A DNA stretch of 64,000 nucleotides from positions 19,242-83,241 of the forward strand of contig CANRZW010000015.1 of the NCBI GenBank assembly GCA_947644545.1, given 5' to 3'. Below are positions 18,875-29,037 of the stretch, one piece after another; the stretch's first letter is position 1, and every line of letters begins with the position of its first letter. Under the pieces are notes generated by a model. It was not told the DNA's origin and did not search any database. It was given only the letters and a program-made list of their open reading frames with translations. The DNA comes from an uncultured Lachnospiraceae bacterium. GTDB taxonomy: Bacteria; Bacillota; Clostridia; Lachnospirales; Lachnospiraceae. The position numbers were made by a program, and so were the translations under genes.

Positions 18875-19499
18875 GGCGGGAAGCGCTTCTGGGACTTGTG
18901 CCAATGGCATTTCGACAGGAAGTGCGGAATCGGATCTTGGGGAATGCCGGAGTACAGGGCATTCTCCAGACAGGGATAAGAAGGACAGCGCAAGGCTCAC
19001 AACCCGCGAACTCACGATCTTTGCCATGCTGGGGGCAGTGATGTATGCCTCCAAGATGTTGCTGGAGGTGCTGCCTAACGTGCATCTTCTGGGGACGTTT
19101 GTTGTGGCGTTTACCGTGGTTTACCGGAAGAAGGCGCTGTATCCGATCTATCTTTATGTGCTCTTAAACGGTATTTTCAGCGGATTTGCCACATGGTGGG
19201 TTCCCTATCTGTATGTATGGACAATCCTGTGGGCAGCGGTCATGCTTCTGCCGCGTCATATGTCGAAGAAGAGGCAGCCGTTTGTCTATATGGCGGTGTG
19301 CGCGGCGCATGGATTCTTGTTTGGCACGCTGTATGCTCCGGCACAGGCGATTCTGTTCGGACTGAACTTCAAAGGGATGATCGCCTGGATCATAGCGGGG
19401 CTGCCCTGGGACTTTGTGCATGGGGTGAGCAATTTCTTCTGCGGTATCCTGATTGTGCCGGTCATATCGCTTATGCGGTTTGCGGAAAACAGGACTTAA
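18855..19499 (+). CDS. ECF transporter S component
   Basis: Start ATG overlaps the end of the DUF4430 gene, RBS AGAAGGGG; polytopic 'RELTIFAMLGAVMYASKMLLEVLPNVHLLGTFVVAFTVVYRKKALYPIYLYVLLNG'. Confidence 0.82.
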   Translation: MPLKWSKAGSASGTCANGISTGSAESDLGECRSTGHSPDRDKKDSARLTTRELTIFAMLGAVMYASKMLLEVLPNVHLLGTFVVAFTVVYRKKALYPIYLYVLLNGIFSGFATWWVPYLYVWTILWAAVMLLPRHMSKKRQPFVYMAVCAAHGFLFGTLYAPAQAILFGLNFKGMIAWIIAGLPWDFVHGVSNFFCGILIVPVISLMRFAENRT

Positions 19500-19543
19500 T
19501 GGGAGATGAGGCGCGCATCCGGCAGCGATGAGGAGGAAGCAGT

Positions 19544-21394
19544 ATGTGGAAAGTACAGATGAGAAGAGCAGGGATCGCGCTTATGCATTGGATGCGGACA
19601 TGGAATATCTTCAACCGCTTATTCGTCATGTTTATCTTTGTCACATTGCTGCCTATGATCGTGACAGGAGTGTGGTCGTACCATAAGAGCAGCGGAGTGA
19701 TTCAGGAAAAGGTTTTTGTGTCTGTCAACGAGGTGATGAACCAGCTGAGCAGTAATGTGGACAAGAAGATTGAGAAGGTACGTAACGACAGCATCGAGAT
19801 CAGCTATATGTCGGAGATACAGGATGTATTGTCCAATTACGAGGAATATAACAGCCGGATGCTCAACAGCGCCAAAGTGAATATCACCCAGATGATGAGC
19901 AGCAAATATGTATTTGACAATATTGTATCCGGTATCACTTTGTATACGCCGGATCATCAGCGTGTGAATGTATACGGAGATTATATCCACAATATTATCC
20001 TTGACGGGGAAATATTGGACTCCTTCCTGGGGGAATGCCATGAGAACGACGGAAAATGTGTATTTCTGGCGGTGAACGGAGAGGATGCCAGGTACAGGGG
20101 GAGAGGAAATAAAGCAAGCGGCGAGATCGTGATCGGAAAGATGGTCAAGGAGACACAGAGCGGAGAAGAGATCGGCTATATGGTCATGCAGGTAAATGAA
20201 AGTAATTTCTCCGACATCTATAAAGCGATCAATCAGGAAATACGCGGAGAAACCTTTATTGTAGATGCGGACGGCATTGTCATATCGTCCGCAGGAGACT
20301 ATGCGGTGGTGGGTGAGGCCTACCCTTACGCGGAGGTTTTGCAGACCGTGGACGGGGCAGAGGGGGAAAGAACAGAGACTGTGACGATTCATGGGGAAAA
20401 GATGGTACCGTTGTGTCATAAACTGGAGGAGAATGACTGGCGGGTCTTTTTTCTTATTCCGCAGAAATATATGCAGGCAGATCTTAAATCTGTGTTTTTC
20501 AGTTCGCTTGGCGGAGCGATGGCGGGCCTGATTCTGGGAATCGGGTTCGCATTTCTTTTTTCTTACAGTATCTTATGTCCCATGAATGAGACAATTCGCG
20601 GGATAGAGGAATTTGAGAAGGGGAATCTTAAGATTACGCTGGAGGAAACGGGCAACGATGAGATTACCCTGCTGGTGAGGCAGTTCAATAAGATGGCCAG
20701 GGAGATCAACGGTCTGATGGAGCGGGTCAAGAGCAATGAGAAGCAGAAGAGAAAACTGGAAATCCAGGCGCTCCAGGCGCAGATTAACCCGCATTTCCTG
20801 TCTAACACACTGAATACCGTATCCTATATCGCCAGGATGAAAAAGGAGGAAACCATCGAGATCCTGGTAAACGCTATTATCGGATTATTGTGTGCCAGCA
20901 TGAAAAATGACGACAGCCTGCACACTGTGGAGGAGGAGATCAGTCTGATCAGGAACTATATCATTGTCCAGGATTACCGGCTTTTGGGGAAATTTGCAGT
21001 GGATATCCAGATTGAAGACGAGATCAGATCCTGTGTCATCCCTCGATTTATCTTGCAGCCGGTGGTGGAGAATTCCATCATTCATGGCATAGAGCCGGCC
21101 AACAGGAGGGGGATGATCTCCATCAAGGGATCCTGCCGGGAGGATCAGATCTGCTTTACGATCACGGACAATGGTGTCGGGATTGAAAAGGGGCAGATTG
21201 AAAAGATCATCGGTGAACCCAGGAACCGGCAAAAACTCAGATTCAGTGGAATTGGGATCGGGAATGTAGACAGAAGGATCAAGTTGATGATGGGGGAAGA
21301 GTACGGGCTGACGATAAAAAGCGAGAAGAATATTTTTACTACCGTGGAGATTCGCCTGCCGATGATCAGAAGGGAGGAAACACGGGATGTATAA
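19544..21394 (+). CDS. YesM-like sensor histidine kinase
   Basis: HAMP, His_kinase motif 'QAQINPHFLSNTLNTVSYIARM', HATPase 'DNGVGI'. Confidence 0.92.
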   Translation: MWKVQMRRAGIALMHWMRTWNIFNRLFVMFIFVTLLPMIVTGVWSYHKSSGVIQEKVFVSVNEVMNQLSSNVDKKIEKVRNDSIEISYMSEIQDVLSNYEEYNSRMLNSAKVNITQMMSSKYVFDNIVSGITLYTPDHQRVNVYGDYIHNIILDGEILDSFLGECHENDGKCVFLAVNGEDARYRGRGNKASGEIVIGKMVKETQSGEEIGYMVMQVNESNFSDIYKAINQEIRGETFIVDADGIVISSAGDYAVVGEAYPYAEVLQTVDGAEGERTETVTIHGEKMVPLCHKLEENDWRVFFLIPQKYMQADLKSVFFSSLGGAMAGLILGIGFAFLFSYSILCPMNETIRGIEEFEKGNLKITLEETGNDEITLLVRQFNKMAREINGLMERVKSNEKQKRKLEIQALQAQINPHFLSNTLNTVSYIARMKKEETIEILVNAIIGLLCASMKNDDSLHTVEEEISLIRNYIIVQDYRLLGKFAVDIQIEDEIRSCVIPRFILQPVVENSIIHGIEPANRRGMISIKGSCREDQICFTITDNGVGIEKGQIEKIIGEPRNRQKLRFSGIGIGNVDRRIKLMMGEEYGLTIKSEKNIFTTVEIRLPMIRREETRDV

Positions 21395-22919
21395 GGTTTT
21401 GTTAGTTGATGATGATCCCATTATCCTGCTGCAGTTACGGCGTATGATTCCCTGGGAGAGGCTTTCCTGTGAACTGGCGGCAGAAGCGGCCAACGGAAAA
21501 GAGGCCGTCGAGGCTGTCGAGCAGTACCGGCCGGATATTGTGATAACGGATATCAGTATGCCGGGAATTGATGGAATGGAGCTGATCGGCTATATCAATC
21601 GTTACAGAGAGCGGATGCAGGTGATTGCCATCAGCGCGTTTGACAACTTTGATTATGTGAGGAGAAGCCTGAAAGGAGGCGCCGGCGATTATCTGTTAAA
21701 GCATCATTTGACGGAGGAGGTACTGGAAAATGCCATCTCCACAGCCATTGCCGCCTTGCAGGTGGAAGGACAGGAACGCAATTATTCCATACAGGAAAAG
21801 AGGGAGCATCTGATCTATCTTCTTTTGCATGACCGTCATTCTCAGAGCCGGGAGGAATTGAAGGAACTGCATATGGAATGGCTGCAGGATCCTCTTGTGA
21901 TGATCCTTGGCAGAGTGGATATGGAGAAAATAGCAGTCAACGATGAGGCGCTGCGGATTCTTATAGATGAAACAATCAAATATTATCGGGACTATCTGGT
22001 GATCCAGCTGGAAAAATGGCATTATCTCATTCTGCTGAGCGCCCAGAATAAGGAATCGCAGGAAATCTCGGCAATCGCGGAGCAGATCCGGCGGAATGTG
22101 AAGCGCTTTTACGATGCAGACATGTCCTTTGTGGTGTCCAGACGCATGGAACAATGTGAAAACATCGGAGATGTGATCAATAAGGCCAGGGAGATTCAGA
22201 AGGAACGGGATTTTCACGGGGAAAAAGGCTTTATTGCTTTTATGGAGGAGCAGGTTGGCGGGGAAATTTTCAGATGGAGCATCGGACAGGAGGAAAGGCT
22301 GATGAAGAGCCTGGAGGCCGGTGAAGATGTGGACGGCCTCTTTGATGAGCTTTTCACGCAGTTGGAGGAGCAGGCCTATTCCAAGAGCCAGATGCAGGTA
22401 TTCTATGTGGAGATTATGACCTGTCTCGTCCGAAAACTGGAGGAGCATGGGCTGGAGGAAGAACGGGTTTTCGGGAAGGAAAATCCGTATGAAGAGTATT
22501 TTCGGATTGATACATTTAAGGAGCTGAAAGCGTATTTGAAGGATAAATTCTGTCTGCTGCAGGAGGAGATCAGAAGAGTGGGAAAGCTTTCCTCTTACAG
22601 CGGGATTGTCCAGGATACCATTGCCTATATAGAAGCCCATTATCGGAAGAAGATATCTTTGTCCGTGATCGCGGAAGAACTGGCGGTAAGCCCTTCTTAT
22701 TTGAGCCGTACCTTCAAAAAGGGAACGGGAATGACGTTGGTGAATTACATCAACAGAGTGCGTATGGACAGGGCGAAGGAGTTGATGAACCAGGGACGGT
22801 TCTCTTTGAATGAAATTGCCTGTGAGGTGGGAATCTATAATTATAATTATTTTTACATGCTGTTTAAGGAAATTCATGGAATAACACCGTCAGATTATAC
22901 AAAAAATATGGGAGGATGA
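21387..22919 (+). CDS. YesN-like AraC-type response regulator
   Basis: Receiver 'VLLVDDDPIILLQLRRMIPW', 'PDIVITDISMPGIDGMEL', C-terminal AraC HTH; overlaps kinase by 8 nt. Confidence 0.93.
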   Translation: MYKVLLVDDDPIILLQLRRMIPWERLSCELAAEAANGKEAVEAVEQYRPDIVITDISMPGIDGMELIGYINRYRERMQVIAISAFDNFDYVRRSLKGGAGDYLLKHHLTEEVLENAISTAIAALQVEGQERNYSIQEKREHLIYLLLHDRHSQSREELKELHMEWLQDPLVMILGRVDMEKIAVNDEALRILIDETIKYYRDYLVIQLEKWHYLILLSAQNKESQEISAIAEQIRRNVKRFYDADMSFVVSRRMEQCENIGDVINKAREIQKERDFHGEKGFIAFMEEQVGGEIFRWSIGQEERLMKSLEAGEDVDGLFDELFTQLEEQAYSKSQMQVFYVEIMTCLVRKLEEHGLEEERVFGKENPYEEYFRIDTFKELKAYLKDKFCLLQEEIRRVGKLSSYSGIVQDTIAYIEAHYRKKISLSVIAEELAVSPSYLSRTFKKGTGMTLVNYINRVRMDRAKELMNQGRFSLNEIACEVGIYNYNYFYMLFKEIHGITPSDYTKNMGG

Positions 22920-23036
22920 AGCAAAAACAGGCAAAATAGTTAGAAAATAGGATAAAATCCTTAATGGAGTGAACGAGATGCTGCTTTTATAATAGAGTTA
23001 CTGAAATATTTACATACGAAAGCGGAGGAAAAAAGT

Positions 23037-24440
23037 ATGAAAAGAAAAATGGCAGCACTTTTACTGAGCAGCATACTGGCAGCATCTCTCCTTGGCGGCT
23101 GTGGAGGAACTTCATCGGAGCCTGCTGCGGACGACCAGGCATCTGTCCCGTCAGAGGAACCTGTCCAGGCAGGGAAGGAAGAGATGCCGGCGGAAACTCA
23201 GGAGGATGGGGAAACGACCCAGGCCACAGGGGAGGCAACCCAGTTAACTTTCTGGACTTATGTGGAACAGCATACGGAGTTTATGCAGGATGCCGTGACG
23301 GTATGGAACGAGAAGCATCCTGACGAGCCAATTGCATTATCCACGGAAACCTATCCGGTAGATGATATGCACAGCAAGCTTCTGATCACTTTGCAGTCCG
23401 GGGACGGCGCTCCGGATATTGTGGATGTAAACGTGGCCAGGTTCAGCGATTTCATGCAGGGGGATACGGAAGTATTCGTTCCCTTAAATGATATTATTGA
23501 GCCGGAAAAGGAGAGTTTCCTGGAACCCGTGCTGGATATCTACAAATATAACGGCAATTATTACGGGATCGAGTATCACGTAGGCGCGCCGATTATGTTC
23601 TATAACACGGAAATTCTCGATCAGGCGGGCGTTAAGGCAGAAGACATCGTTACCTGGGATGATCTGCACGAAGCCGGTAAGAAGGTGCTGGAAGCTACCG
23701 GAAAGCCCATCATTACATTTGAGGTGAATGATTCCTGGAGCTATTACATCATGGCAGGAGAGAAGAAGGGCGATTATTTCGACGAAAACGGTAACTGCAT
23801 CATCAACAGCAAGGAAAATGCGGAAGTGCTGGAGTTCATGCTGAGTATGATCGAAGACGGAACGGCAGTGACTACGCCCGGCGGCGGTTTCCATACCGAG
23901 GAGTACTATGGCTATATGTCCCAGGGCGGCGCGGCATCGATGTTGGAATGCCTGTGGTATATGGGACGGTTTACCGATTATATGCCGGAACTGTCAGGGA
24001 AGATTCAGGTAGCGGCTCCTCCGGTATGGGATGAGAACAGCGTGTATCCGGTATTCGGCGGAACGGGCACCAGTGTCACCACGCAGTGCGAACATCCGGA
24101 TCTGGCGTCACGCTTCCTGGCAGAGGCCAAGATCAGTGTGGAAGGTGCGGAGAAGATTTGGAATGTTCTGGGCTTTGACCCGCTCAGATGGGATATCTGG
24201 GAATCGGATGCCATGAAGGCACAGAACAAATATACCGATTATTTCGGAAGCGATATCTTTGACGTGGTGCTTGGCATGAAGGATCAATTTCATCCGAGTA
24301 ACATTACGGCATCTCCGCAATTCTCTCTGGCCAATTCCCTGGTAGCTACGGACATTATGTTCCGTGTGCTCAACGAACAGAGCGCTACGCCGCAGGAAGC
24401 TTTGGATAATGCGGCGGCAGAGATTGAGAGTGCACAGTAA
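23037..24440 (+). CDS. Extracellular sugar-binding lipoprotein (ABC)
   Basis: Lipobox LLGGCGG; SBP_bac_1-like. Confidence 0.9.
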   Translation: MKRKMAALLLSSILAASLLGGCGGTSSEPAADDQASVPSEEPVQAGKEEMPAETQEDGETTQATGEATQLTFWTYVEQHTEFMQDAVTVWNEKHPDEPIALSTETYPVDDMHSKLLITLQSGDGAPDIVDVNVARFSDFMQGDTEVFVPLNDIIEPEKESFLEPVLDIYKYNGNYYGIEYHVGAPIMFYNTEILDQAGVKAEDIVTWDDLHEAGKKVLEATGKPIITFEVNDSWSYYIMAGEKKGDYFDENGNCIINSKENAEVLEFMLSMIEDGTAVTTPGGGFHTEEYYGYMSQGGAASMLECLWYMGRFTDYMPELSGKIQVAAPPVWDENSVYPVFGGTGTSVTTQCEHPDLASRFLAEAKISVEGAEKIWNVLGFDPLRWDIWESDAMKAQNKYTDYFGSDIFDVVLGMKDQFHPSNITASPQFSLANSLVATDIMFRVLNEQSATPQEALDNAAAEIESAQ

Positions 24441-24493
24441 ACGTCAATCATACGCAGCCTAAAACACGAAAGACAGACGGAAATGAATAAACA

Positions 24494-24545
24494 GGCGCCT
24501 GCGAGCAGGGAGAACCTGACCGGCAGGCGCCGTCTTTATGCATGA
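24494..24545 (+). terminator. Intercistronic hairpin/attenuator between SBP and permease
   Basis: GGCGCCTGC...GCAGGCGCC with inner CAGG/CCTG stem, then GTCTTTAT. Confidence 0.6.
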
Positions 24546-24582
24546 TCCCGGCCGTGTAGATCACGGCATGGAGGTAGGGAAT

Positions 24583-25479
24583 ATGAAGAAAAAAAGATTG
24601 ATTACACAGAAAACGGCGCCCTATTTCTTTTGTGCCCCCTTTCTGATCTCCTTTTTCCTGTTTTTGTTATATCCGATGATCAATATGGTGTATACGAGCT
24701 TTCACAAACTGGAGGGAATCAGTAAATATCGATATGTAGGAATGGCAAATTATGAGCGCCTTATGACGGATACACACATCAAGGCAGCAATCTGTAACAG
24801 TCTGGGTTTCACGGTGGGAATCATTGTGGTCAATGTGACGCTGGCGCTTTTCCTGGCGGTACTGCTGAATCAGAAACTAACGCCTTGCCGGAATGCGTTT
24901 CGGACGGCGATCTATATACCGGCCCTGACGTCCATTATTGTGGCAGGTATCTTTTTCAGGCTGTTCTTCGGCAGCAATACGGATACTCCGCTCAACACGT
25001 TGATGCGCTTTTTCGGGGCCGGGCCGAAGGAATGGCTCTATGATACGGCGCTTACGGGGATTGTTGCCCTGGTTTTCACCTCTACCTGGCGCTGGCTGGG
25101 AACAAATATCCTGTATTTTCTCTCGGCGCTTCAGACGATTCCGCCGGAGCTGTACGACGCGGCGTATGTGGACGGCGCATCCGCATGGCAGAGGTTTTGG
25201 CATGTGACGCTGCCGGGGGTAAAGCCTATTCTGATCTTTGTGGTGACGATACTTACTTATGGAGGCCTGCGGATGTTCGGGGAGAGCTATGTACTCTGGC
25301 CCGGCAGTAAGACGCCGGGGGATATTGGCCTGACGATCGTGCTTTATATTTACCGCACTGCGTTTGGGCAGTTCGATATGGGATATGCATCGGCCATGTC
25401 CGTGGCGCTCTTTGTATTTTTGATGATCCTGAATGCCCTTTATATTAAGTTTTTCAGGATCGGAAAGAAGGAGGGGTGA
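24583..25479 (+). CDS. Sugar ABC transporter permease
   Basis: MalF-like; EAA loop 'YVDGASAWQRFWHVTLPGVKPIL'. Confidence 0.92.
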   Translation: MKKKRLITQKTAPYFFCAPFLISFFLFLLYPMINMVYTSFHKLEGISKYRYVGMANYERLMTDTHIKAAICNSLGFTVGIIVVNVTLALFLAVLLNQKLTPCRNAFRTAIYIPALTSIIVAGIFFRLFFGSNTDTPLNTLMRFFGAGPKEWLYDTALTGIVALVFTSTWRWLGTNILYFLSALQTIPPELYDAAYVDGASAWQRFWHVTLPGVKPILIFVVTILTYGGLRMFGESYVLWPGSKTPGDIGLTIVLYIYRTAFGQFDMGYASAMSVALFVFLMILNALYIKFFRIGKKEG

Positions 25480-25485
25480 CAGGTA

Positions 25486-26331
25486 ATGAAGAGAACGAGA
25501 AACAGGATGTATCAAGTCTGTGTGGTGTTTTTCCTTTTGATCATGGCCGTGATCTGTCTGGCGCCTTTCGTCTATCTGGTTGTCACGTCCTTCGTAACGG
25601 ACATGAGCCTGGTATTCAAGAACGGGATTGCCTTAAAAATCACGCCCGATATGCTGGGAGCGGGCAATTATTCCATGCTGCGGACAGACGATAACGGCTT
25701 GTATTTTTCCTGGTTTAAGAACAGTATCCTGATCACGATGCTCTTTACGGTTATGTCCATTACGCTGTCATCCATGGTGGGATATGGGGTGGCAATGTAT
25801 GATTTTAAGGGCAAAAAGATCATACTGGTCATGATCCTGAGCACCATGATGATACCGGTGGAAACGTTGATGATTCCTCTTTATAACGAAATGAGTCAGT
25901 TTAATCTGCTCAATTCCTATCTGGGGGTTGTGCTGCCCTTCGCCGTTTCGGGATTCACGATTTATTTCTTTCTGCAGTACGGGCAGTCTCTGTCGTCGGA
26001 ATATATGGACGCGGCGAGGATAGACGGATGCGGGGAGATCAGGATCTTCTTAAATATCATGGGGCCTTTGATGAAGCCTGCTTTTACTTCCATGATTATC
26101 CTGCAGGCTACCACTGCCTGGAATGATTTCCTCTGGCCCCTGATCGTCATGTCCAAGAACGTGAACTTCACATTGACCGTGGGACTGCAGACGTATCTGT
26201 CACCCTATGGCAACAATTATAACCTGTTGTTTGCCGGAGCGGTGGTATCTGTTATCCCGATTATGATATTGTTCTTCCTGTGTCAGAAATTATTTATGGA
26301 AGGTATGATCATGGGAGGCATCAAGGGCTAG
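25486..26331 (+). CDS. Carbohydrate ABC transporter permease
   Basis: MalG-like; EAA loop 'ARIDGCGEIRIFLNIMGPLMKPAF'; C-term 'GGIKG'. Confidence 0.92.
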   Translation: MKRTRNRMYQVCVVFFLLIMAVICLAPFVYLVVTSFVTDMSLVFKNGIALKITPDMLGAGNYSMLRTDDNGLYFSWFKNSILITMLFTVMSITLSSMVGYGVAMYDFKGKKIILVMILSTMMIPVETLMIPLYNEMSQFNLLNSYLGVVLPFAVSGFTIYFFLQYGQSLSSEYMDAARIDGCGEIRIFLNIMGPLMKPAFTSMIILQATTAWNDFLWPLIVMSKNVNFTLTVGLQTYLSPYGNNYNLLFAGAVVSVIPIMILFFLCQKLFMEGMIMGGIKG

Positions 26332-26357
26332 AGGGCGGTCTGCCGGCGGTTGAACAG

Positions 26358-26441
26358 AAGGAGAAGCAGGAGAAGGAGAAGCAGGAGAAGCACGAAAAGA
26401 AGAAGCAGGAGAAGCACGAGAAGAAGCAGGAGGAAAGGGAG
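26358..26441 (+). repeat. Polypurine tandem repeat (GAGAAGCAG/GAGAAGCAC type)
   Basis: Direct inspection; repeated gagaagcag/gagaagcac/gagaag units ending in the AGGAGG RBS of the next gene. Confidence 0.8.
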
Positions 26442-26442
26442 T

Positions 26443-27237
26443 ATGGGTACAAGTAGGGAAGTGAGGTTTCATTATCTGCGGCCGGATCAATGGAGAGAAA
26501 GAAGGGAGTCCTGTCCGGTGGCTTATATTCCACTGGGTACACTGGAATGGCACGGGCTGCATAATCCCATGGGAGCGGATGGTCTGCAGGCCGAGGAAAT
26601 TGCGCTGCGCTGTGCGGCGTCCGGAGGCGTGGTTTTTCCCACGGTCTATTATGGAGAGAGCAGAGTGAATTCCCTGCTGGAAACAGATCCGAAGTACCGG
26701 GAAGGGATCGCGCAGCGTTTGGGAATCGACAGCGCTCTTTTCGGAGAGGACAGATTTCCTTATTCGGGCATGGAGCAGATCAGCCATTATCAACAGCACT
26801 TGATGCATATTATGGCGGAGGCGGCTTCCTATGGTTTTGAGCTGGCAGTGTTTGTGGCAGGCCATTACCCGCTGATCGAACATGCGAGGAGTGCGGTGCT
26901 CCTATATAACCAATGGGCATACGATAAGAAGTGGAAGAGGATTGCGGGCATGGCAGTGGCGGACTTTCAATTGCTGCGTGGAAAATATGATCCGGCGGGA
27001 GATCATGCAGGCGGCTGGGAAACTTCCCATCTTCTGGCTTCCGCTCCTGACACTGTGGATTTGTCTCTGGCCACACCGGAATCTGTCTATGGCGTTATGT
27101 CCGTAAGAAGGCCGGATGAGTCCACGGCCGAGTTTGGAGAGGAAATCTATGAGGCGGCGGTGGAGGAAATCCGGAAGCGGGTGGAGGACTGGAAACAGAA
27201 TCCGGAGCAGTATCTGTGCCACGGAATGAGGATCTGA
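26443..27237 (+). CDS. Creatininase family protein
   Basis: 'YIPLGTLEWHGLHNPMGADGLQAEEIA' and 'DHAGGWETSHLL' motifs. Confidence 0.88.
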   Translation: MGTSREVRFHYLRPDQWRERRESCPVAYIPLGTLEWHGLHNPMGADGLQAEEIALRCAASGGVVFPTVYYGESRVNSLLETDPKYREGIAQRLGIDSALFGEDRFPYSGMEQISHYQQHLMHIMAEAASYGFELAVFVAGHYPLIEHARSAVLLYNQWAYDKKWKRIAGMAVADFQLLRGKYDPAGDHAGGWETSHLLASAPDTVDLSLATPESVYGVMSVRRPDESTAEFGEEIYEAAVEEIRKRVEDWKQNPEQYLCHGMRI

Positions 27238-27355
27238 CCCGAGTCGGTCGACGTTGTTTGCAGGTCAGTTTATTTGGGGTGTTCTTCTTTGGAAAAGATG
27301 TTATAATAGCAGGAAAGTATTAGAGACATTCATTTTTTACGAAAGAAGGATCACC

Positions 27356-28933
27356 ATGTCGATCGATTATAAGAACAAAGGACTTACCCTGTTGAAAAAG
27401 GGGCAAAGCGGTATGATCCACGCCGTATTCAGTCGTTTTGGACTGATCTTATTAATGCTGGCTGCGCAGGTTTCAATCCTGTTTGGTATTTTTGAATGGT
27501 TTCGGGGCGTGATCCCGCATATTTTTGGCGGTACGGTGCTGTTGACCTTCGTGATTGTGGTCTATCTGTTGAATAACCGGATCAATCCTACGGCCAAGAT
27601 TACATGGTTGATTGTGATTCTCCTGCTGCCGGTGTTCGGCGTGCTGCTGTTTGTGTACACCCAGAGTGATCTGGGACACCGGGTCTTAAAGGAGTGGGCC
27701 AATAAGGTGATTTCGGATACGAAGACCTGTATTCGGCAGGACGAGGACGTGGCAAAGCGTTTTGCCGGGGAGAATGGCGGTGCGGCGGCGCTGGCTCACT
27801 ATATTGGCCGCAGCGGCTGCCACCCGGTGTATGACCGGTCGGAAGTTACTTATTTTTCGCTGGGCGAGGATAAGTTTGATGCGATGCTGCAGGAGCTTGC
27901 GGCGGCGAAGCATTTTATCTTTATGGAATATTTTATCGTGAGCGAAGGGATCATGTGGGGCAGGGTGTTGGAGATTCTGGCACAGAAAGCCGCGGAGGGA
28001 GTGGACGTGCGCGTGATGTACGACGGCACCTGCGAGTTTGCGCTGCTGCCGCATGATTATCCGAAGCGTCTGCGGAAGCTGGGGATCAAGTGCAAGATTT
28101 TCGCGCCGGTGTCACCGTTTGTCTCCACGCATTATAATTACCGGGATCATCGGAAGATCCTGGTGATCGACGGGCATACTGCCTTTAACGGCGGAGTCAA
28201 TCTGGCGGATGAATATATTAACCAGAAGATGAAGTTCGGGCATTGGAAGGATACGGCCGTTATGGTCAAGGGGGAGGCGGTGAGGAGCTTTACCCTGATG
28301 TTTCTGCAGATGTGGGGGATGGATGGCGGAAAGGCCGAGTTTGAGACTTTCCTGAAATATTCCACGCAGCCGGTGCAGGGGGCAAAGGGGTATGTGATCC
28401 CTTACGGAGACCGCCCGCTGGACGAGGACCAGGTGGGGGAGCGGGTGTATATGGATATCCTGAACCGGGCGCTTAAGTATGTGCATATCATGACGCCCTA
28501 CCTGATTCTGGACGGGGAGATGGAGACGGCGCTTAAGTTTGCGGCGGAAAGAGGGGTGGAGGTGGCAGTGCTTCTGCCGGGAATCCCGGACAAGCGGATT
28601 CCCTATGCACTGGCCAAGACCCATTATGCGTCCCTGCTTGAGTCGGGCGTGAAGATCTTCGAGTATACGCCCGGGTTTGTCCATGCGAAGGTGTTTGTCA
28701 GTGACGACAGGGAGGCGGTGGTAGGAACCATTAACCTGGATTACCGCAGCCTGTATCATCATTTTGAATGTGCCACTTATATGTACGGGACGGACTGTAT
28801 CCCGGCGATCGAGGCGGATTTCCAGAGTACGCTCAGGCAGTGCAGGCAGGTGACGAAGGAGACTGCGCGGCATGAGCGTTGGACGATGAAGCTGCTGGGA
28901 AGCCTGATGAAGGTGGCGGCGCCGCTGTTGTGA
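27356..28933 (+). CDS. cls: Cardiolipin synthase
   Basis: Two HKD motifs 'HRKILVIDGHTAFNGG', 'HAKVFVSDDREAVVGTINLD'; N-terminal TM segments. Confidence 0.93.
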   Translation: MSIDYKNKGLTLLKKGQSGMIHAVFSRFGLILLMLAAQVSILFGIFEWFRGVIPHIFGGTVLLTFVIVVYLLNNRINPTAKITWLIVILLLPVFGVLLFVYTQSDLGHRVLKEWANKVISDTKTCIRQDEDVAKRFAGENGGAAALAHYIGRSGCHPVYDRSEVTYFSLGEDKFDAMLQELAAAKHFIFMEYFIVSEGIMWGRVLEILAQKAAEGVDVRVMYDGTCEFALLPHDYPKRLRKLGIKCKIFAPVSPFVSTHYNYRDHRKILVIDGHTAFNGGVNLADEYINQKMKFGHWKDTAVMVKGEAVRSFTLMFLQMWGMDGGKAEFETFLKYSTQPVQGAKGYVIPYGDRPLDEDQVGERVYMDILNRALKYVHIMTPYLILDGEMETALKFAAERGVEVAVLLPGIPDKRIPYALAKTHYASLLESGVKIFEYTPGFVHAKVFVSDDREAVVGTINLDYRSLYHHFECATYMYGTDCIPAIEADFQSTLRQCRQVTKETARHERWTMKLLGSLMKVAAPLL

Positions 28934-28989
28934 TCCGGATACGGGGCGCGGAAGGAAGGTCAAAAGGGTGTTGAGGATAAGGAAAGGCG

Positions 28990-29022
28990 TATCATGAAAT
29001 CGTGGTACGTCTTTTTTTGTGG
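28990..29022 (+). terminator. Terminator after cls
   Basis: AGGCGTATCA...TGGTACGTC followed by TTTTTTT. Confidence 0.55.
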
Positions 29023-29037
29023 CATCACGTCGGGTGA

